DNA from: Candidatus Didemnitutus sp.
GTDB taxonomy: Bacteria > Verrucomicrobiota > Verrucomicrobiia > Opitutales > Opitutaceae
Length of the DNA: 16,113 nucleotides
NCBI GenBank assembly: GCA_030682505.1
Contig: JAUXOH010000122.1
Location: forward strand, 1-16,113
Reading direction: 5' to 3'
A program made the translations under genes and the position numbers. Below the pieces are notes generated by a model, which was not told the origin of the DNA, did no database searches, and saw only the letters and a list, made by a program, of their open reading frames with translations. Of the stretch, positions 8,533 through 15,895 are shown piece after piece. Every line of letters starts with the position of its first letter. Positions within the stretch are counted from its first letter, which is position 1.

Positions 8533-8719
8533 GAAGGTCGCGATCGGGTGGGCGAACGGCCGGGTTCAACAGCGTGGGTTGATACCGGCAAACCGCCCAA
8601 GGAAATCCAGTCAAAAGGAACGAGTTGCACGGGACAGGCCAGCTGAAAAATTTCACCGACTGGCCAGCCGGATCCAGCGGATCGGATCCCAAGCCCTGCC
8701 GATGATCGCAGACTCCGCT
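8533..8719. other. 187-bp spacer between the duplicated modules, no supported gene
   Basis: This is the only gap above 25 bp between genes of the operon. Short minus-strand frames cross it, one of which ends in an ATGA overlap with the start at 8532, but none has a recognisable protein sequence. It holds two GGATCC sites and an imperfect GC-rich palindrome (8656-8671) followed by an AT stretch. I see no convincing -35/-10 pair. It may be the scar of the duplication, the remnant of a lost gene, or a regulatory spacer. Confidence 0.6.
8656..8671 (-). repeat. Imperfect 16-bp palindrome in the inter-module spacer
   Basis: On the transcribed strand CCGGCTGG is followed directly by CCAGTCGG, a palindrome with one G-U mismatch. 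As RNA it would form a six-pair stem with a GGCC loop. A run of five T follows after about seven bases. The stem is short and the T-run is distant, so this is at best a weak terminator or attenuator candidate. Confidence 0.3.
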
Positions 8720-9709
8720 TCAGGATGGCAATTTCTTGAAGAGGAAAACCCCGGTGATGTCGGGTCCGGGGTGGCTGCGATGGCACTCATCGATGAACCT
8801 CAGCTGGTCCTTCAGGTGCACACGGATCAACGTCATGAAGTCGACCGGGAAACTCATGCAGTATTGCAGGTAGATCAGGAAGGAATTGCTGAAGCAGTGA
8901 AAACTATGGATGTAGGGCGGAGCGAAGTCGCGGAAAGACGCGGTGGGGAAGAATTGCAACTGCAAGCCGTGCGCCGCCCCCAGCCCGGCCAGCTGGTGGG
9001 GACTGAAGAAATGTTTGTCCTCGGCCGTGGCTTTTTCGATGTCCCGCAGGCAGCAGAACTTGACCGTGTCGGTGAAATCATTCAGCCGCTCGGTCCACGC
9101 CGGAAGCATGTCAACGCCAGCCGCCTTGAGGGCGTTCGGGATGGATTGGGCCACCGCTGCCATTAGCAGATAGCCGCTCTCGCACGGTTCCGCACCCATG
9201 ATCAAGGCCCCGCTTGGCCGGAGGATGCGCGCACACGCAGCGATGAAATCGTCCACTTTCAAAATGTGATGCAGGGTCGAGCGGAGGGCGATGACCGAGA
9301 ACATTCCGGTGGGCAGCAGATGGAGATCGTCGGCGTTGAGCACGGCGTAGTGCCGGCAGGCCGCAAAATCGGACGCACCGTCGAATTGTCTTTGCGTCAG
9401 GCGGAGGAACGCGGGGGAAGGATCCGTAATCAACAGGTCGGGGCCCGGATAGTGCCGGGCTAGGCCGTAGGTGAGATAGCCGCTGCCGCAGCCGATTTCC
9501 AGTGCCGGACCCGTGGTGTCCACTCGATGGGTCTGTAACAGGGCGCACAACCCTTGGCCTTCCCCGACCTCGGGCGCGGTCAGGCCATACTGGATGTCGT
9601 AGGCCTCTTCTGCGTGCATGTAGGGCCGTGCCGGCGAGAGTTGGAGCCAGCCGCGCCATTTCGGGAGCTGTTGGATCCAGTCGGAAAAAGAATCGAAGAC
9701 AATGCTCAT
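8720..9709 (-). CDS. Class I SAM-dependent methyltransferase (module copy A)
   Basis: 329 residues, the same length as its paralogue at 4789-5778 and aligning to it without gaps from start to stop. Motif I is LEIGCGSGYLTYG (70-82); ITDPS (94-98), NADDL (125-129) and RSTLHHIL (143-150) follow. SAM-binding residues are therefore conserved in both copies and both look active. Divergence is concentrated at residues ~111-120, ~198-210 and ~244-260, which could reflect different acceptors. It begins 18 bp after the stop of the 885-residue GT fusion and is followed by the only long spacer inside the operon. I see no strong Shine-Dalgarno sequence before the ATG, so translational coupling to the upstream gene is plausible. 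Role inferred: O-methylation of a glycan residue added by the neighbouring fusion protein. Confidence 0.88.
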   Translation of the reverse strand: MSIVFDSFSDWIQQLPKWRGWLQLSPARPYMHAEEAYDIQYGLTAPEVGEGQGLCALLQTHRVDTTGPALEIGCGSGYLTYGLARHYPGPDLLITDPSPAFLRLTQRQFDGASDFAACRHYAVLNADDLHLLPTGMFSVIALRSTLHHILKVDDFIAACARILRPSGALIMGAEPCESGYLLMAAVAQSIPNALKAAGVDMLPAWTERLNDFTDTVKFCCLRDIEKATAEDKHFFSPHQLAGLGAAHGLQLQFFPTASFRDFAPPYIHSFHCFSNSFLIYLQYCMSFPVDFMTLIRVHLKDQLRFIDECHRSHPGPDITGVFLFKKLPS

Positions 9710-9727
9710 GGGGACCGTTGTCGCTGC

Positions 9728-12385
9728 TCACAAAGATGACCGGTGGGCGGCGTTGACTGTGCGCAGTTCGGTCAGGCGGTGCTCCGGGCGGCCGCCGGTT
9801 TCTTGTGTCGGGTGCTCGCGGAGAATCGCCAAGATTTCCGGGATGGTGAAGATCTGCGCGCCGGCCTTCGCCAAGCGGACCCACAGATCATAATCAATGC
9901 TGTACGCAAGATCTTCGTGGAGCGAGCCGCCGGCCCGGTCGAAGATTGTGCGCGTGAAGAACACCTCGGGTTGGTGAAAGAACCAACCCTGCCGCCAGCA
10001 ACCGTCCAGTTCAAGCAGCTGGTCGAGACGGAGCTTCTCAAGCTGGCCGAGCGGGAGGGAACTGCGATGGAGGAGGTGCGGGACGGGCTCGCGGTCGTTG
10101 ACTAGCGCACAGCGCCCCGCGACGACGTCAGCGGCGTGCAACAGGAAGGTCTGGCCGACCAAATAAAGGCTGCCCGGCGCGAGCCGGTCGCCGCTGTTCA
10201 ACCAAGTGAGGATCTGGCCGGAGGATTTTCCGAATCCCTTGTTCAGCGCATGCGCCTGGCCCCGGTCCTTCTCGCTGACCCACCACTTCAAACGAGAGGC
10301 GTATTTCTGGATGATTTCCACTGTGCCATCGATCGAACCCCCGTCGACGATGATGTATTCAAGATTCGGATAATTTTGGTCGAGAACAGACCGGATCGTC
10401 TCTTCCAGATAAGCGCCTTGGTTGTCGTTCACGGTCACCACGCTGATCAGGGGCCATTCCGCCTTCTGCGCGGGCGTGGGGGGATAGATCGCCGCCGGCG
10501 TGGGTGCCGGCAGGTGCCGGGAGAGTTCGTTGGTTGGCAGGCAGGGCCCGAGCCAACTGACCGGGGGCTGCTCGCAATACAAGGTGTGACCGAGCAGGTA
10601 GCTGCGGCCCTCGCCGGGCGGCAACCAGTCGGTGGGGGGTGTGAATCCACTGATGAAAAATTTCTGGTGGGCTTGCAGGCGACCGATCAGGCCGGGCACC
10701 AATCTCGCAGCGTCGCAGCCATCAAAGGCCACCGCGTCAAACTCCGCTAGGCCGGTGTTGTATTCAGGCGTGCCGGACACACGGCCCTCGCGCTGGCCAA
10801 ACAACAGGTAGTGGTGCCAGCCGCTCGGGAGCTCGCCGCGTGCGACGGCCGATCCGACATCCGGATGGGCCAGCAAGTAGGCTTGTTCGCTGAACAGGCT
10901 GTTGATCTGGCCGAGGCGTTCCCAGAGCGTTTCCTTGCGGAAGGCAACAGGGCCGCGCGCGGCCTCCACAAATTCCGGCGGGCTGCCCCAGACCTCAACG
11001 CTGACGCCCTGCAGGGAGAGCCACAGGATCTCCGGAAGCAGCCGCGGGTGATAATGGACCACCACCAGTCGCCGGATCTGGCGGGCGTACGGCTCCAAGA
11101 CAGCGAGAAAATCAGCCTGCTCGACCGCTGCAGCCGGACCCGCCGACCGGGCAAGCTGTTCGCTCAGGCTGGCGATTTGGGCATCCTTGTCAGAGGCAAG
11201 CGCCGCCATTTCGGTCTCGAGGTCCTTGAGGCATGCGACATTGCGCTCCAAATCGGAATAGGCGGACTTGAGCTTGTTTTGATGAACGACGAGAGCTTGG
11301 CGCTGTTCGTTTCGGTCCGTCTCCATTTCGTGCAGGAACAGGACGGTGCTGGATAATTCCGCGCGAATGCCATCGAGAACCGCTTGGGCGGACGCGCGAT
11401 TTCGCTCCAATGCGCGCCGGCAGGCAGATTGTTCGCGTTCGGCGGCGCGCCATCGTTCCGTCAACAGGACCAGCGCGTTTCCACAGCGCGGATCGGCGGT
11501 GTTCCCCGGGGGCACGATGTCCGGTCGGGGACCGGAGGAACCCTCCGTCTTGGTCAGTTGGTGCAGGTAGGGCAGATAGACGTGGGTGCGCAACGCGGTG
11601 GACGGAGCGACATCAAATTTCTGCAGACCGGGATCGTAGAGCCGCAGCGTCAGGTGTGTCACGCCGGAGAAATTGTAGCAGATGAGCGTCCGATCGTTGA
11701 TCAGGGGTCCCTGATCGGTCGCGATCAGTTGAGCATCCGCGATGTTCCAAGGCGCAGCGTCCAGACCGGGCAGATCGAGGATGACCGTGCCGGCATGCCG
11801 TGTCGGCCATTGCTCCAGGTATTTCTGCTCCGCATAACGAGAGGTCTCCAATAGGGTGAAGCACCACGCCGCGCACTCGTCGGCCCAAGCGGCGGCGCAG
11901 GCCAAGCCGGTCGAATCGTGGCGGAAAGAAATCCAGCCGGTGCTGAATTGTCCCCGGCGAGCATGGTCGACAAAATTAGCCGAATAGCGAAACGGGACGA
12001 TGGCGACGGAGGCCTCGCCGATTTGATCATAGACGGGTTGCGGCGAGCTGAAAAAAAACTGACTGGCATCTAGGTAGGTGAGGAGCTCACGCGCGGGCAC
12101 CTGTCCCAAGCAATGGCGCACCAGCCAGGACTTGCAGGTTAGCTTGAACTCCTCGTCGCTGCGATCGGCGCGGGCGGCGCTCAGCGCCGGGTGTTTTTCC
12201 ATCAGCTCGGCGACGAGAAGCAAACGGACCCGCGGCAGTGCCCTCGCCTGCAGTCCCGTGGCGGTGGCTTCGTCGAGGCATAGTACGACCAACTCGAAGT
12301 CCCCGGCGTGGGTCTGCAACGAATGGTGCAGGGCGAGGCCATGGGCCAGGCGGTCTTGGTCAGCCTGGGTGCAGAAATAATTCAT
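9728..12385 (-). CDS. Two-glycosyltransferase fusion with coiled coil and central domain (module copy A)
   Basis: 885 residues with the same four-part order as the 909-residue protein: GT-A-like domain (1-~285), coiled coil (~303-415), central domain with YLLAHPDV...HYLLFGQREGR (503-535), and GT2 domain (~646-860) with ISVVTVNDN, VDGGSIDG and DYDLWVRL (831-838). The N-terminal domains align almost without gaps for 300 residues. Two metal-site differences stand out. The N-terminal motif is DAS (106-108) instead of DAD, confirmed at codon level (GAT GCC AGT). The GT2 motif is LNSGD (729-733) instead of LNSDD. The second variant occurs in active GT2 enzymes, but the first may weaken or abolish N-terminal catalysis. 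Its ATG overlaps the upstream TGA by 4 bp (ATGA). Cytoplasmic, probably bound at the membrane face with the export complex; sugar specificity unknown. Confidence 0.88.
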   Translation of the reverse strand: MNYFCTQADQDRLAHGLALHHSLQTHAGDFELVVLCLDEATATGLQARALPRVRLLLVAELMEKHPALSAARADRSDEEFKLTCKSWLVRHCLGQVPARELLTYLDASQFFFSSPQPVYDQIGEASVAIVPFRYSANFVDHARRGQFSTGWISFRHDSTGLACAAAWADECAAWCFTLLETSRYAEQKYLEQWPTRHAGTVILDLPGLDAAPWNIADAQLIATDQGPLINDRTLICYNFSGVTHLTLRLYDPGLQKFDVAPSTALRTHVYLPYLHQLTKTEGSSGPRPDIVPPGNTADPRCGNALVLLTERWRAAEREQSACRRALERNRASAQAVLDGIRAELSSTVLFLHEMETDRNEQRQALVVHQNKLKSAYSDLERNVACLKDLETEMAALASDKDAQIASLSEQLARSAGPAAAVEQADFLAVLEPYARQIRRLVVVHYHPRLLPEILWLSLQGVSVEVWGSPPEFVEAARGPVAFRKETLWERLGQINSLFSEQAYLLAHPDVGSAVARGELPSGWHHYLLFGQREGRVSGTPEYNTGLAEFDAVAFDGCDAARLVPGLIGRLQAHQKFFISGFTPPTDWLPPGEGRSYLLGHTLYCEQPPVSWLGPCLPTNELSRHLPAPTPAAIYPPTPAQKAEWPLISVVTVNDNQGAYLEETIRSVLDQNYPNLEYIIVDGGSIDGTVEIIQKYASRLKWWVSEKDRGQAHALNKGFGKSSGQILTWLNSGDRLAPGSLYLVGQTFLLHAADVVAGRCALVNDREPVPHLLHRSSLPLGQLEKLRLDQLLELDGCWRQGWFFHQPEVFFTRTIFDRAGGSLHEDLAYSIDYDLWVRLAKAGAQIFTIPEILAILREHPTQETGGRPEHRLTELRTVNAAHRSSL

Positions 12386-13686
12386 GAGCCGGCCGGCCGC
12401 CGTTCCGTCGCGAGGCGGAGTTGCTCATTGAGGGTGGCGATGATGGCGTCCTTCCCCTCGATCACCGAGACGTGCGCGGCGAGTTCGGCGTGGATGCGCG
12501 CGATGTATGCCACGTTGTGCTCATGGTCAGCGTAAGCCGACTTGAGCTTGTCTTGAAGAACGTGGATCGATTCGAGGCGCGCCGCGCTGTCTCGTTCCAC
12601 CGACTTTAGATACGCCACGGTATCGTCAAGCGCCGCGCGCGCCTTGTCCCGGTCGGCCTCGACCTTTTTCAGGTAGTCGATGGTCTGCTTCGTTGCGGAC
12701 ATGTTCTCCTCAATCGAGGAAAGCCGCTGGGCGCGGTCCAATTCGGAAGCCTGCAAATGCTGGAGCAAATGGGCGATCGCCAGTCCGCTGCGGGGATCAT
12801 CAGCACGGGCGGGCGGGAGCAATTCCGGTGTCTCTTCCGGGTCCGCGTCTCCCTGCAGTTGGCGCAGGTAGGGTTGGTAAACAAGGTCGCGCAGGCCCGG
12901 TGTCAGGGGAGAGTCATACCGGTGCAGGCCGGGATCGTAGAGCTGCCGGCCCAGATGAACCAACGCGTGAAAATGATAGAAAATAAGCGCGTGAGGTCCG
13001 ATGTGCACGGCGTCCCCCTTCGACGTCACCGCGCATTCCTTGATGTTCCATGGCGCGGCGTTGACCCCGGGATTCGTGATGCTGATCGTGCCCGGAAACC
13101 GGCTTTCCCACGCGTCGAGATATTTTTGGTCGGCGTAGCGATCGTCCTCGAGGAGATTGAAACACCAGTCCGCACATTTTTCCCCCCAATCCTTTGCGCA
13201 GGCCATGCCGGTGGCGTTGTTGCGGAGTGAGACCCAGCCAACATTGAATTTTCCGTAGCGCTCCAAATGGGCAAGCGACAAGGGAAACCGGTGGGGCGTG
13301 ATCGCGATCGGGGCCGAACCGATTTCGTCGTGGATTTTTTCCGGCGACGCGAAAAAATAGAGGTCGGCATCCAAGTAGGTGAGAAGCTCGCCCGCGGGAA
13401 TCCCCGGCAGCAGATGCTGCATCAGCCACGAGGTGCAGGTGAAGTAGAACTCGAGGTTGGTGCGGTTGCCGCGGGCGGCGTCGAGCTCCGGGTATTGCGC
13501 GACCAGTTCTGCGAGCGGCAGGAGGCGAACACCCGGCAGGGCTTTCTTGCGCAGCGCAGTTTCCGCCGCCTTGTCCATGCAGAGCACCGTGAGTTCAAAG
13601 CTACCAGCGTGCCGCATCAGCGACTGGTGCAGGGCAAGACCGCGGGTCAGGTAATTCCCGTCAAAGTACGTGCAGTAGTGTCTCAT
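12382..13686 (-). CDS. Glycosyltransferase-like protein with C-terminal coiled coil
   Basis: 434 residues. Residues 1-~285 match the N-terminal domain of the two large fusions position by position: the DAD motif at 106-108 (in LTYLDADLYFF), NVGWVSLRNN (148-157), DQKYLDAW (186-193), APWN (211-214) and DPGL (251-254). The family is a GT-A-like nucleotide-diphospho-sugar transferase usually annotated only as glycosyl transferase. Residues ~302-426 are charged, heptad-like and predicted coiled coil, again alignable with the fusions (LQDKLKSAY, DAIIATLNEQL). The protein stops exactly where the fusions continue into their central and GT2 domains. It could therefore be the ancestral short form, or a fusion that lost its C-terminal half. 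Start and stop both lie in ATGA overlaps with neighbours, which argues for a functional, co-translated gene. It may pair with the fusions through the coiled coil (inference). Confidence 0.86.
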   Translation of the reverse strand: MRHYCTYFDGNYLTRGLALHQSLMRHAGSFELTVLCMDKAAETALRKKALPGVRLLPLAELVAQYPELDAARGNRTNLEFYFTCTSWLMQHLLPGIPAGELLTYLDADLYFFASPEKIHDEIGSAPIAITPHRFPLSLAHLERYGKFNVGWVSLRNNATGMACAKDWGEKCADWCFNLLEDDRYADQKYLDAWESRFPGTISITNPGVNAAPWNIKECAVTSKGDAVHIGPHALIFYHFHALVHLGRQLYDPGLHRYDSPLTPGLRDLVYQPYLRQLQGDADPEETPELLPPARADDPRSGLAIAHLLQHLQASELDRAQRLSSIEENMSATKQTIDYLKKVEADRDKARAALDDTVAYLKSVERDSAARLESIHVLQDKLKSAYADHEHNVAYIARIHAELAAHVSVIEGKDAIIATLNEQLRLATERRPAGS

Positions 13687-14456
13687 GACGTTCGACGCAG
13701 GGCCAGGCCTTTGAAGGTGAGTTCCACCCCATCGAGCAGCTGCCGGTCAAGGGCATCGAACTCGGCGACAATTTCCCATCCCGTTGGCAGGTTATCCGCC
13801 AGCCGATCGCGACTGAAGAACCAAGCGGGATAAGATGCGGGATAAATGCGCGGCGCGACGCGCTCGATCGTCAACCGGTCTTTCGCTCCTTCAATAAAAG
13901 GGGTGCGGTCGAAGATGATCCAATCAAAGCCCTCGGACGCCGCTTCTTTCAGGAATGCCCACGGTTCCGGCAGGCACTGGAGAACGCCGGAAAGAAGGAG
14001 AACCTTCGGGCTTCGCTCCTTCCGACAATCCTGAATCGTCGGATAGAAACGCAAGGTTTGGTTGGCGAATTCCCGCTGGCCGAGCGCGACATGTGCCGGC
14101 TGCTCCACGATGCTCCATTCCACGTGGGGCAGCCCTCCGAGAAACCGCCGGCAAAGAAAATAGGTGCTGCCGAGCGAGCCGCCGAAGTCCAGCACCGAGA
14201 GGCGTCCCAGATTCTCGGCGGCGACGCGCAGAAGGAGGGCGAGCAGAGGGTAGGGAAGCTCGAGCTTCTCAAAGGTGACGGAATCTCGTTCGTAGGCGGC
14301 TTCGCCGCGAAGAACCTTGTGCAGCGCAACGCGCGTTCTTTCCAAGATAACCCCGTCCTCATACCCGGTCGAATCCGCTCGGGCGGCGGCAAAATCCGGA
14401 TAGTCTCCGTGGTAGGCTACATCGGGGCCATCTTCGGGTTGCGGGTGGGCGTTCAT
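13683..14456 (-). CDS. TIGR04325-like putative methyltransferase
   Basis: 257 residues from ATG 14456. An upstream in-frame start at 14591 would add 45 residues that overlap wzt and look non-protein-like. The ATG at 14456 sits in an ATGA overlap with the wzt stop and is clearly preferable. The sequence resembles the TIGR04325 (LIC12133) family of putative methyltransferases found in surface-polysaccharide clusters. It has an N-terminal YHGDYPDFAAA motif (15-25), a glycine-rich SAM-like motif VLDFGGSLGSTYF (88-100), SIVEQP (115-120), LLSGVLQCLPEPW (154-166) and IFDRTPF (181-187) near the active-site region. The function is inferred from the family only; no substrate has been assigned to it that I can name with confidence. 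Its place directly behind wzt suggests a modification linked to export, such as capping. It ends in a 4-bp overlap with the next gene. Confidence 0.87.
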   Translation of the reverse strand: MNAHPQPEDGPDVAYHGDYPDFAAARADSTGYEDGVILERTRVALHKVLRGEAAYERDSVTFEKLELPYPLLALLLRVAAENLGRLSVLDFGGSLGSTYFLCRRFLGGLPHVEWSIVEQPAHVALGQREFANQTLRFYPTIQDCRKERSPKVLLLSGVLQCLPEPWAFLKEAASEGFDWIIFDRTPFIEGAKDRLTIERVAPRIYPASYPAWFFSRDRLADNLPTGWEIVAEFDALDRQLLDGVELTFKGLALRRTS

Positions 14457-15895
14457 TGGTCCTGGACCGCGGGGACGACGGCGACAAAAGAGCTGCTGGG
14501 CAGGCCCGCCAAGCCGAAATGCAGCAGTTGGAACGGAACGGTATCCTCGCGTAAGCGCACCGCGATGTTCGCCACGGAGTGCAACTCGCACACGCGGATC
14601 TGGGCGCCGATGAAATTATCGTAAGTGAGGCCCTCCTGCGCAACCAAGGCGGCCGGGATCATGTCGAGCGAAACATCCAAGGTGTAGTCGGCGCAATGCA
14701 GATTGAGCACCGTGTCCTGCCGGAATCGCAGCCGCGAGCCGCGCCTCACCCTGGCTGGCTCCCGAATGTTGTCCTGCAGGGTGATCTTCGAATGCACCGC
14801 TTGGTTGGTCTTGTCCCGAATTGTGACGCAACCCGTGCAGAATTCCATGTCCCGCAGGATTTCAAATTCGTAATAGACGCACAGGGTCGCGCCCTGTTGG
14901 AAGAGCTGGCAGCTTTGCCCATGGGTGTCGCAAATTTCGACCACCGTGCAACGCGCCCAGTCATTCGAGATGATCTTGCGGGCGGTCGGGGCAGATCCAG
15001 ACGTGGCTTCGGGCCATCCGGGAATGGCAGGGACCGCAGGGTCGTCTTGCGAAGAGGAGGACGGCGGGAGGTTCGGCGTGTGGGCGGAAAACGCGGCGGC
15101 TTTTTCCTTTTGCTCGAGATGGAGGTAGAGCTTGGTGCCCTCCGTCGCCGGACCGTGATACATGACCTGCCCTCGCTGCAGCACCACGGAATTACGGCAG
15201 TAACGTTGCACGGAAGCCAGGTCATGCGAGGCAAGGATGATGCACACGCCGCGGTCGAGGAGTTGCCCCATCCGCTCGTAGCAGCGTTGTTGGAAGAAGA
15301 TGTCACCCACCGAGAGGGCTTCGTCGACGATGAGAATCTTTGGTTCCACGGCGGTTTGCACCGCAAAGGCGAGGCGCACGAACATGCCGCTGGAGTAGGT
15401 TTTGACTGGTTGCTCAATGAAGTCGCCAATGTCGGCAAATGCGGCGATCTGATCAAAGCGTTCATCGACCTCCTTCCGGGAAAGGCCCAGCACGGCGGCG
15501 TTGAGATAGACATTCTCGCGGCCGGTGAAATCCATGTTGAAGCCACTGCCCAGCTCCAAGAGCGCCGCCACGCGTCCATTGACGTTCACGGTCCCTTCCG
15601 TGGGTCGGAGCGTTCCGGCAATAATCTGAAGAAGAGTAGATTTGCCCGAACCGTTCCGGCCAATGATGCCCAGACTTTCCCCGGCCCGGATCTCGAAGGA
15701 TACATCGCGCAACGCCCAAAAATCCCGGTAGTTCGCGAGAGCTTGGTCTTGGAGCCAATTCCTGGCTCGAGATGATCGAGGGAACAGCGCACCCGCGGAT
15801 TCGAGCAACGGAGACGTCAGCCGGGACGCCGGATTCCGCCAAATACGGTAAGCCTTGCCGGCCCCTTGCGCAGAGATGACCGGCGCGTCACTCAT
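14453..15895 (-). CDS. wzt: Wzt-type polysaccharide ABC transporter ATP-binding protein
   Basis: 480 residues. The N-terminal ABC domain has the extended Wzt/TagH-type lead-in (residues ~15-60). Motifs seen: Walker A GRNGSGKST (79-87), signature YSSGM (167-171), Walker B ILIVDEA (187-193) with D-loop ALSVGD, and switch histidine SHD (223-225). All ATPase motifs are intact. A low-complexity linker (~260-310, Pro/Ser/Ala-rich) joins it to a C-terminal region (~312-475) in the position and style of the Wzt_C beta-sandwich, which in E. coli O9a binds the capped non-reducing end of the O-antigen. Role: energises export of the lipid-linked glycan at the inner membrane with a Wzm permease, which is not in this window. 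It is the first gene of the visible operon, after a leader of at least 218 bp, and overlaps the next gene by 4 bp. I see no clear Shine-Dalgarno sequence. Confidence 0.93.
   Translation of the reverse strand: MSDAPVISAQGAGKAYRIWRNPASRLTSPLLESAGALFPRSSRARNWLQDQALANYRDFWALRDVSFEIRAGESLGIIGRNGSGKSTLLQIIAGTLRPTEGTVNVNGRVAALLELGSGFNMDFTGRENVYLNAAVLGLSRKEVDERFDQIAAFADIGDFIEQPVKTYSSGMFVRLAFAVQTAVEPKILIVDEALSVGDIFFQQRCYERMGQLLDRGVCIILASHDLASVQRYCRNSVVLQRGQVMYHGPATEGTKLYLHLEQKEKAAAFSAHTPNLPPSSSSQDDPAVPAIPGWPEATSGSAPTARKIISNDWARCTVVEICDTHGQSCQLFQQGATLCVYYEFEILRDMEFCTGCVTIRDKTNQAVHSKITLQDNIREPARVRRGSRLRFRQDTVLNLHCADYTLDVSLDMIPAALVAQEGLTYDNFIGAQIRVCELHSVANIAVRLREDTVPFQLLHFGLAGLPSSSFVAVVPAVQDQ

Larger units (their letters stand above)
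8720..12385 (-). repeat. Module copy A of a tandem two-gene duplication (GT fusion + methyltransferase)
   Basis: This segment of 3666 bp holds the 885-residue GT fusion followed by the 329-residue methyltransferase. The next segment downstream (4789-8532) holds paralogues of both genes in the same order and orientation. The shared structure is clear at protein level. At DNA level only blocks remain obviously similar, such as the region encoding the GT2 core near 10340-10400. This points to an old duplication under selection. Confidence 0.85.

Noticed and set aside
8529..8786. Minus-strand 85-codon frame spanning the inter-module gap and ending in ATGA with the 909-residue gene
   Set aside because: It begins inside the end of the methyltransferase gene in another frame and its translation has no recognisable features. 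It is kept only as a possible gene remnant.
12051..12058. Run of eight A on the plus strand inside the 885-residue gene, a possible frameshift site
   Set aside because: The frame is intact on both sides and aligns without gaps to the two paralogues (FFF after the DxD region), so there is no sign of a frameshift or programmed slippage.
14457..14591. Upstream in-frame start for the TIGR04325-like methyltransferase
   Set aside because: It would add 45 Arg/Gly-rich residues lying wholly within wzt. The ATG in the ATGA overlap at 14456 fits the pattern of the next two genes.
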